64,000 nucleotides of DNA from Bradyrhizobium hipponense (GTDB lineage Bacteria > Pseudomonadota > Alphaproteobacteria > Rhizobiales > Xanthobacteraceae): assembly GCF_008123965.1 (NCBI RefSeq), contig NZ_VSTH01000014.1, positions 248,001 through 312,000 of the forward strand. The letters run 5' to 3'. The notes below the pieces were generated by a model. That model searched no databases, was not told where the DNA came from, and saw nothing but the letters and a program-made list of their open reading frames with translations. Shown here one piece after another: positions 59,682 to 64,000 of the stretch (its first letter is position 1; every line of letters begins with the position of its first letter). The position numbers and the translations under genes were made by a program.

Positions 59682-60857
59682 CTACGCCGCGATCAGATCC
59701 TCATAAACCGGATCGACCACGTCTTCCGCGACCAGCTCGTCGCAGAACAGCCTCGCCTCTTCACGCGCCGATTCGGTGGCGAAGCGGCGTAGCAGGATCA
59801 TCAGCGGCTCGGCGGCGCCGCCGTCGGCCTCGCAATGGGTGAGCACGCGCTCGACCATGCGCCGGCGCAGCCGCGCGGCACTGTCATCGGTATCGACGAA
59901 ACCCTGCTCGTGGCAGGCATCGAGCGCGACCTGGAACGCAGCGAAAGTGGCCTCGGGAAGCTCGGCGCGGCGCAGCAGCGCGTGCAAGCCGGCGCCGCCA
60001 CGATCATGCAGCAGTGTAGAGACGCGCGCCAACGGCAAATCGGCGAGTTCGGCCAGCGCCGCGTCGAACAGGTCGAGGTTGCTCGACAGCAGCGCGCGCA
60101 GGATCAGGCCCGCGGTAAGCTGGCCCGTGACACGCAGATGCCGCACCAGCCCCTGCATTTCCTCGCCGCGCGAGCGCGCCGCGATGTTCATGGTGGAGCG
60201 GTCGCGCGCCTCGATCATCATGCGGTCGGCACGGTCGGCGCTCAGCCAGTTCCGCGCCACGACGAATTGCGCAAGCGTCTCAGAGAGCTTTGCCACCAGC
60301 GCGGCGCGCGTCGCGGCCGGCAGATCCTCGATCACCAGCATGGCTTCGCGGATTGCGGCAAGATGGCCGTGACGCTCGACGATGCGGTCCCAGGAGAACG
60401 GCGCGAGCTCGGCGTAGGAATTTTCGATCAGCTCAAGCGCGGCCGCGGCGCAACCGACCTCGGCGATCGCGGCGCAGACCGAGGCTGGCAGTACGATACG
60501 GCGGGCGACGGCGCATTGCACTTCGCCGTTGCCGGTCGCAACGATGTCGACCAGATCCGCATCAATCAGGAGCGGAGAATGTTCGAGCACTGGCAGCGCG
60601 ACAGTCGGCTGGTCCGTCGACAGTGCCCGCACGATGGCGGCCGGCGCATCCGTGCTGCGCGCAAAGGCCTCGGCCATCGCCTGCCGCACCAGCGGCGAGG
60701 CATCGTCGAGCAACATTAGCAGCGCGCCCTCGGCGGCGAGACGGTCGTCATGGGAAAGGTCCGAGATCAGCCAGGCCCGGGCCAATGCCCGCGTCGCCTC
60801 GGCCCGCTCGCCGGCGGACGCCGTCCTGATCCAATTGATGAACTGCCGAACGATCAT
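59682..60857 (-). CDS. DUF2336 domain protein
   Basis: 391 residues, almost all helical, with HEAT-like repeats in the N-terminal half (LMLLDDASPLVRQAMAEAFA, VQCAVARRIVLPASVCAAIA) and the DUF2336 region after. The family is alphaproteobacterial and its function is unknown; a sensory or scaffold role has been suggested from its frequent company with two-component genes, as here. ATG 60857 gives the usual start. Confidence 0.85.
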   Translation of the reverse strand: MIVRQFINWIRTASAGERAEATRALARAWLISDLSHDDRLAAEGALLMLLDDASPLVRQAMAEAFARSTDAPAAIVRALSTDQPTVALPVLEHSPLLIDADLVDIVATGNGEVQCAVARRIVLPASVCAAIAEVGCAAAALELIENSYAELAPFSWDRIVERHGHLAAIREAMLVIEDLPAATRAALVAKLSETLAQFVVARNWLSADRADRMMIEARDRSTMNIAARSRGEEMQGLVRHLRVTGQLTAGLILRALLSSNLDLFDAALAELADLPLARVSTLLHDRGGAGLHALLRRAELPEATFAAFQVALDACHEQGFVDTDDSAARLRRRMVERVLTHCEADGGAAEPLMILLRRFATESAREEARLFCDELVAEDVVDPVYEDLIAA

Positions 60858-60984
60858 GGTTCTTCCGGCCTACGCAACCCGACGAAGCGGTGACGGCTTG
60901 TCACCTGCAACACAAAATAAACCACGACGCTTAACAAAGCGTTCACCATAACTGGCTGGTTTTATTGACGTTTTGTTAAGGGAA

Positions 60985-61020
60985 CAAAAAAGCGCCTCGC
61001 TTGTGTCCAGGGACACAGCG
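60985..61020 (-). terminator. Rho-independent terminator of the transglycosylase gene
   Basis: On the minus strand CGCTGTGTCC-ct-GGACACAAGCG forms a 10-bp stem with one bulge, followed by AGGCGC and TTTTTT. It lies about 47 nt after the stop at 61068. Confidence 0.75.
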
Positions 61021-61067
61021 CAGCACGGATGATGCGGTGCGCCTTGTCCGGGACATGCGAGTGAATG

Positions 61068-62087
61068 TCAGCTTGAGAACGTACCGGTGCGATCGCTGAA
61101 AAGATCGAGCGGCTGCGGCGGGCGCACGTCCGGCGTTGCTGAAGTGATCGAAGCGAACGAGGCGTTGTTGCCCCACAATTTCTGCACCGTGGTCGAGACC
61201 GGCTGGGTGGCGTCGCCGGGCTGATAGATCGAGCGAAACACCGGCGTGCTCGGCGCATTGTCCGCGACGATTGTTGGCGAGGTCGTACTGACGGGCGTCA
61301 CGGCGCGCGTGTCCGGGAAGGTCTGAAGATAGGCGGCGTTGTTGATCACCGGCGCCGTCGCCTGCACCCCGTTTGCACTCGCCACCTGCGTGGTCGACGG
61401 CGTACCGCCGTACATCGCCATCGCACTGCGGGTCGATTTCGCATTCGCCGCGCTCGCATAGCGCGCGTCCAATACCGAATAGACCTCGGAGACGCTGCGT
61501 GCGCGGCCGTCCCTGGCGTAGAAGATCGAGCGGTTCGCGGCCGCCGCATTGGGAAACAGCCTCGCGCCGACGGCCTGCGGATTGTCCTCGGCGTTGGCGA
61601 TCAGCTTGGCGGCTCCCCCGACGCCCATGAAGTGCGCCATATAGAGCTCGCTGTCCGACGGCCTGCGGCCGAGCATGCCGGTGAGCTTGAAACTGTTGGA
61701 CTGCGTCAGCGCCGCGGCCATGCTGGATGCGGCCTCCGGGTCGTCGCGCAGCTTCATGATCGACCGCTTCATCATAGGATCATCGACGGTGTAAGTGCCC
61801 GACGAGGTCTTCGTGATGGCATCGGAATAGCTGCCAAAGCCGAGCTGGGCGCCCGCCTCCTTCACTGTCCCGAGCCAGGTCTGGTCGATGAACTGGTAGA
61901 GTCCGTGCGCGGATGATGTGGTCGCACCTGCGGTCGGGTTGAAATCCGACTCCATCTTGGCCGTGGTCAGCATGTATTCGAAGCTGACGCCGCTGATGTT
62001 CGAAGCCTGCTTGATCGCACCGGCGACGCGCGCCGGTGACGGATCGATGCCGGCCGTCTGCGTGGCACTGAAATTGTCGACCGACAT
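61068..62087 (-). CDS. Lytic transglycosylase-like protein (SLT domain)
   Basis: 339 residues. MLTTAKMESDFNPTAGATTS holds the catalytic Glu of SLT-type transglycosylases (E in KMESDF), followed by AHGLYQFIDQTWL and, later, LYMAHFMGVGGAAKLI. These enzymes cleave peptidoglycan glycan strands. No signal peptide is seen from ATG 62087 (MSVDNFSATQ). The C-terminal 130 residues are Thr/Pro/Ala-rich and probably disordered. It may be secreted by a non-Sec route such as the flagellar system. Confidence 0.85.
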   Translation of the reverse strand: MSVDNFSATQTAGIDPSPARVAGAIKQASNISGVSFEYMLTTAKMESDFNPTAGATTSSAHGLYQFIDQTWLGTVKEAGAQLGFGSYSDAITKTSSGTYTVDDPMMKRSIMKLRDDPEAASSMAAALTQSNSFKLTGMLGRRPSDSELYMAHFMGVGGAAKLIANAEDNPQAVGARLFPNAAAANRSIFYARDGRARSVSEVYSVLDARYASAANAKSTRSAMAMYGGTPSTTQVASANGVQATAPVINNAAYLQTFPDTRAVTPVSTTSPTIVADNAPSTPVFRSIYQPGDATQPVSTTVQKLWGNNASFASITSATPDVRPPQPLDLFSDRTGTFSS

Positions 62088-62192
62088 GATGACGTGCCCG
62101 CTCCGCGCGGCATTGAGCGGCGCCGGCAATTCGGACGCCCTGTCGTCTCACCGTGGGACAGGTATGGTTAATGCGGGGTTAATTTGGCTCTC

Positions 62193-62270
62193 GCCGTCAT
62201 TCCGGAGCATCGCGTTAGCGATGAACCCGGAATCCATTCCGCCGCGCGTCGCGCGCCCCGGAATGACGGC
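62193..62270. repeat. Imperfect inverted repeat (GCCGTCATTCCGG family)
   Basis: GCCGTCATTCCGG (62193-62205) and CCGGAATGACGGC (62258-62270) bound a 78-bp unit common between Bradyrhizobium genes. It ends 3 nt before the hisI stop codon. Confidence 0.85.
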
Positions 62271-62273
62271 GGA

Positions 62274-62702
62274 CTATTCCTTGTAGACGTCGCCTGGATC
62301 GAACAGCCGCTCCGCATCGACGAAGACCAGCGTCGCAATCCCCCCCTCGGGTTCGACCTTGCGGTAGAAGCACGACCTTCGGCCGGTGTGGCAGGCCGCG
62401 CCGATCTGCTCGACGCGGAGCCAGAGCGCGTCCTGGTCGCAATCGGTGCGGATCTCGACCACGCGCTGGGTCTGACCTGACGTCTCACCTTTTCGCCACA
62501 AGGCATTGCGCGAACGGCTGAAGTACCAAGCTTCGCCGGTCGCAATGGTCTTGCGCAGCGCCTCATCGTTCATGTGCGCGACCATCAGCACGTCGCCGCT
62601 GGCGGCATCGGTCGCCACGCAGGTGACGAGGCCGGCCGCGTCGAATTTGGGGAGGAAGGCAAGGCCTTCCTCGACCTCATGAGAGTGACCGGACACGGGC
62701 AT
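62274..62702 (-). CDS. hisI: Phosphoribosyl-AMP cyclohydrolase
   Basis: 142 residues. The family core is complete: [31 protein letters not shown], the Mg/Zn-binding [11 protein letters not shown], and the Cys pair in [14 protein letters not shown]. It opens the purine ring of phosphoribosyl-AMP in histidine synthesis. ATG 62702 is chosen; upstream frame overlaps folE without similarity. It follows folE by 25 nt, sharing with it a metal-dependent cyclohydrolase chemistry but not a pathway. Confidence 0.95.
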   Translation of the reverse strand: MPVSGHSHEVEEGLAFLPKFDAAGLVTCVATDAASGDVLMVAHMNDEALRKTIATGEAWYFSRSRNALWRKGETSGQTQRVVEIRTDCDQDALWLRVEQIGAACHTGRRSCFYRKVEPEGGIATLVFVDAERLFDPGDVYKE

Positions 62703-62727
62703 CCTTCGCCAAAACGTGTTCGCGAGG

Positions 62728-63417
62728 TCAGCGCGTGCCTCGCACCAGGGACAGGAAGCGGGCCTGCTCCGCCGGATTGTCGCGGAACATGCCGGTGAAG
62801 CGGCTGGTGAACGTCGAGGCACCATGCTTGGCGACGCCGCGCACCGACATGCAGGTATGCTCGGCTTCGATCAGCACGGCAACGCCGCGGGGTTTGAGCA
62901 CCTCGTCGATCGCCGCCGCGATCTGCGCCGTCAGGTGCTCCTGGGTCTGGAGCCGGCGGGCGAAGATATCGGTGAGGCGCGCGAGCTTGGACAGGCCGAC
63001 GACGCGCTCCACTGGCGTATAGGCGATATGCGCCTTGCCGTAGAATGGCATCATGTGATGCTCGCACTGCGACGTGAACTCGATGTCACGCACCAGCACG
63101 AAGTCATCATAGCCGGCAGTCTCGCCGAACGTGCGGTTGAGCACCTCGGCCGGGCATTGGTGGTAGCCTTGATAGAGTTCGTCGAAGGCCTCGACCACGC
63201 GGCGCGGCGTGTCCAACAGGCCCTCACGCTCGGTGTTCTCGCCGATATAGGCCAGCAACGTCTTGACCGCGCGCTCGGCCTCGGCGCGTGCGGGGCGCGG
63301 CTGGTCGGCGCGGACGGCGGCCGCGAGGAATTCGGCAGGATCGAGCTCAGCGGGGCGACCCTCAGGGTGCTTGTCGGAAGGCTTGCTGGGGCGGATGGAT
63401 TTGATCGTAGCGTCCAT
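62728..63417 (-). CDS. folE: GTP cyclohydrolase I
   Basis: 229 residues. Zn ligands appear in [20 protein letters not shown] and [22 protein letters not shown] and [11 protein letters not shown] are also conserved. It converts GTP to dihydroneopterin triphosphate, the first step of folate/pterin synthesis. The N-terminal 40 residues are variable. ATG 63417 ([12 protein letters not shown]) is taken as start. Because type I enzymes use zinc, their genes are sometimes metal-regulated; no such site is seen here. Confidence 0.95.
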   Translation of the reverse strand: MDATIKSIRPSKPSDKHPEGRPAELDPAEFLAAAVRADQPRPARAEAERAVKTLLAYIGENTEREGLLDTPRRVVEAFDELYQGYHQCPAEVLNRTFGETAGYDDFVLVRDIEFTSQCEHHMMPFYGKAHIAYTPVERVVGLSKLARLTDIFARRLQTQEHLTAQIAAAIDEVLKPRGVAVLIEAEHTCMSVRGVAKHGASTFTSRFTGMFRDNPAEQARFLSLVRGTR

Positions 63418-63653
63418 ATCGACTCCGTTCGACGGCCTTGCGGCCGGAGTGTCACCGGCAGACGGGGCGGCAAGCCGCCGGACGCCTGTAGAGAGCAATT
63501 TTGGCAAAAAACGTCTTCGGCTTTAACGCCGGTCGCGTGGTTCTGGACCAGTGCCGGACCGCCAGGCTGTTTTTCCGCCAGTTCCGCCCCTATATAGGAC
63601 CGTGGACCGCGCCCGCCAAGGCCGATCCCGCGCGAAGTGCTGGACTCCATCAC

Positions 63654-64000
63654 ATGCTGAACGACATCTATAACAAGCGGATCATCGAACTGGCCGGGAA
63701 TATTCCGCGCCTTGGACGACTTTCGGACCCCGACGCCTCCGCCACCGCCCACTCCAAGCTGTGCGGCTCGACCGTGAAAGTCGACCTCAAGATGGACGGC
63801 GACACAGTCACCGACTTCGCCCATGACGTGAAGGCCTGCGCACTCGGCCAGGCCTCTTCATCCATCATGGCAAGTCACGTCGTCGGCTCGACTGCGAGCG
63901 AACTCCGTGAGTTACGCGAAACCGTTCGCAAGATGCTGAAGGAGAATGGCGCCCCTCCCGAAGGCAAATGGGCCGAGATCAAGTTCCTTGAGCCCGTCCG
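63654..64000 (+). CDS. Iron-sulfur cluster assembly scaffold protein (IscU/SufU/NifU-N like), 3' end cut off
   Basis: 115 residues visible. NIPRLGRLSDPDASATAHSK, LCGSTVKVDLKMDGD, and the Cys in VKACALGQASSSIMASHVVG match the NifU-N/IscU-like scaffold fold with two of three cluster-binding Cys in sight. It would build Fe-S clusters. The frame runs off the window at 64000. It is divergent from folE with a 236-bp spacer. Confidence 0.88.
   Translation, partial: MLNDIYNKRIIELAGNIPRLGRLSDPDASATAHSKLCGSTVKVDLKMDGDTVTDFAHDVKACALGQASSSIMASHVVGSTASELRELRETVRKMLKENGAPPEGKWAEIKFLEPV

Overview
The window looks like a chromosome segment of a high-GC alphaproteobacterium, most likely Bradyrhizobium or a close relative. 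The evidence is the intergenic palindromic repeats I associate with that group (GCATGAT...ATCATGC, TCATTGCGAGCGCAGCGAAGC, CCGTCATTCCGG), the DUF2336 protein, the many small secreted proteins, and the right-hand folE/hisI/Fe-S scaffold neighbourhood. This assignment is inference from the sequence alone; no database search was run.

Roughly the first 43 kb is a chain of catabolic modules, each with its own transporter and regulator. (1) 0.8-6 kb: a sugar or polyol ABC transporter (binding protein, single-domain ATPase, permease), an SDR dehydrogenase, an AraC regulator, and a 39-codon remnant of an FGGY kinase. (2) 6.3-21 kb: two divergent operons around a LacI-type regulator with two matching operators. 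They encode three DapA-family lyases, a polar amino-acid type ABC transporter, an orphan second binding protein, two acyl-CoA dehydrogenases, two CoA-transferases, three MaoC-like proteins and a fused tautomerase. The substrate is unknown. (3) 21-31 kb: one long operon joining a glycerol-type ABC transporter to a PEP-dependent dihydroxyacetone kinase whose PTS parts (EI, HPr, EIIA) are separate genes, plus an unknown HTH-like protein. (4) 31.6-37.3 kb: the lower part of lysine/2-aminoadipate breakdown (aldehyde dehydrogenase, aminotransferase, 2-oxoadipate dioxygenase HglS) beside a wrecked FAD amino-acid oxidase gene. (5) 37.4-43.2 kb: a GntR regulator, a near-perfect 23-bp palindrome, a 1134-residue molybdopterin oxidoreductase fused to a flavin/[2Fe-2S] reductase, and an AtoE-type carboxylate transporter.

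From 43.5 to 53.3 kb there are two tRNA genes (Tyr, Thr), rlmB, many small secreted or membrane proteins, and a decaying patch. In that patch the 3' end of tRNA-Thr is duplicated 1.3 kb downstream, as left by an integrated element, and two broken genes follow.

From 53.5 kb to the end the content is mainly housekeeping: a TPR protein, a serine hydrolase, an S10 peptidase, NAD kinase, a response regulator with an HPt protein but no kinase, a DUF2336 protein, a lytic transglycosylase, hisI, folE and the start of an Fe-S scaffold gene. The items most worth follow-up are the Mo-oxidoreductase fusion system, the LacI-controlled pathway, and the DHA-kinase/ABC operon with its HTH protein.
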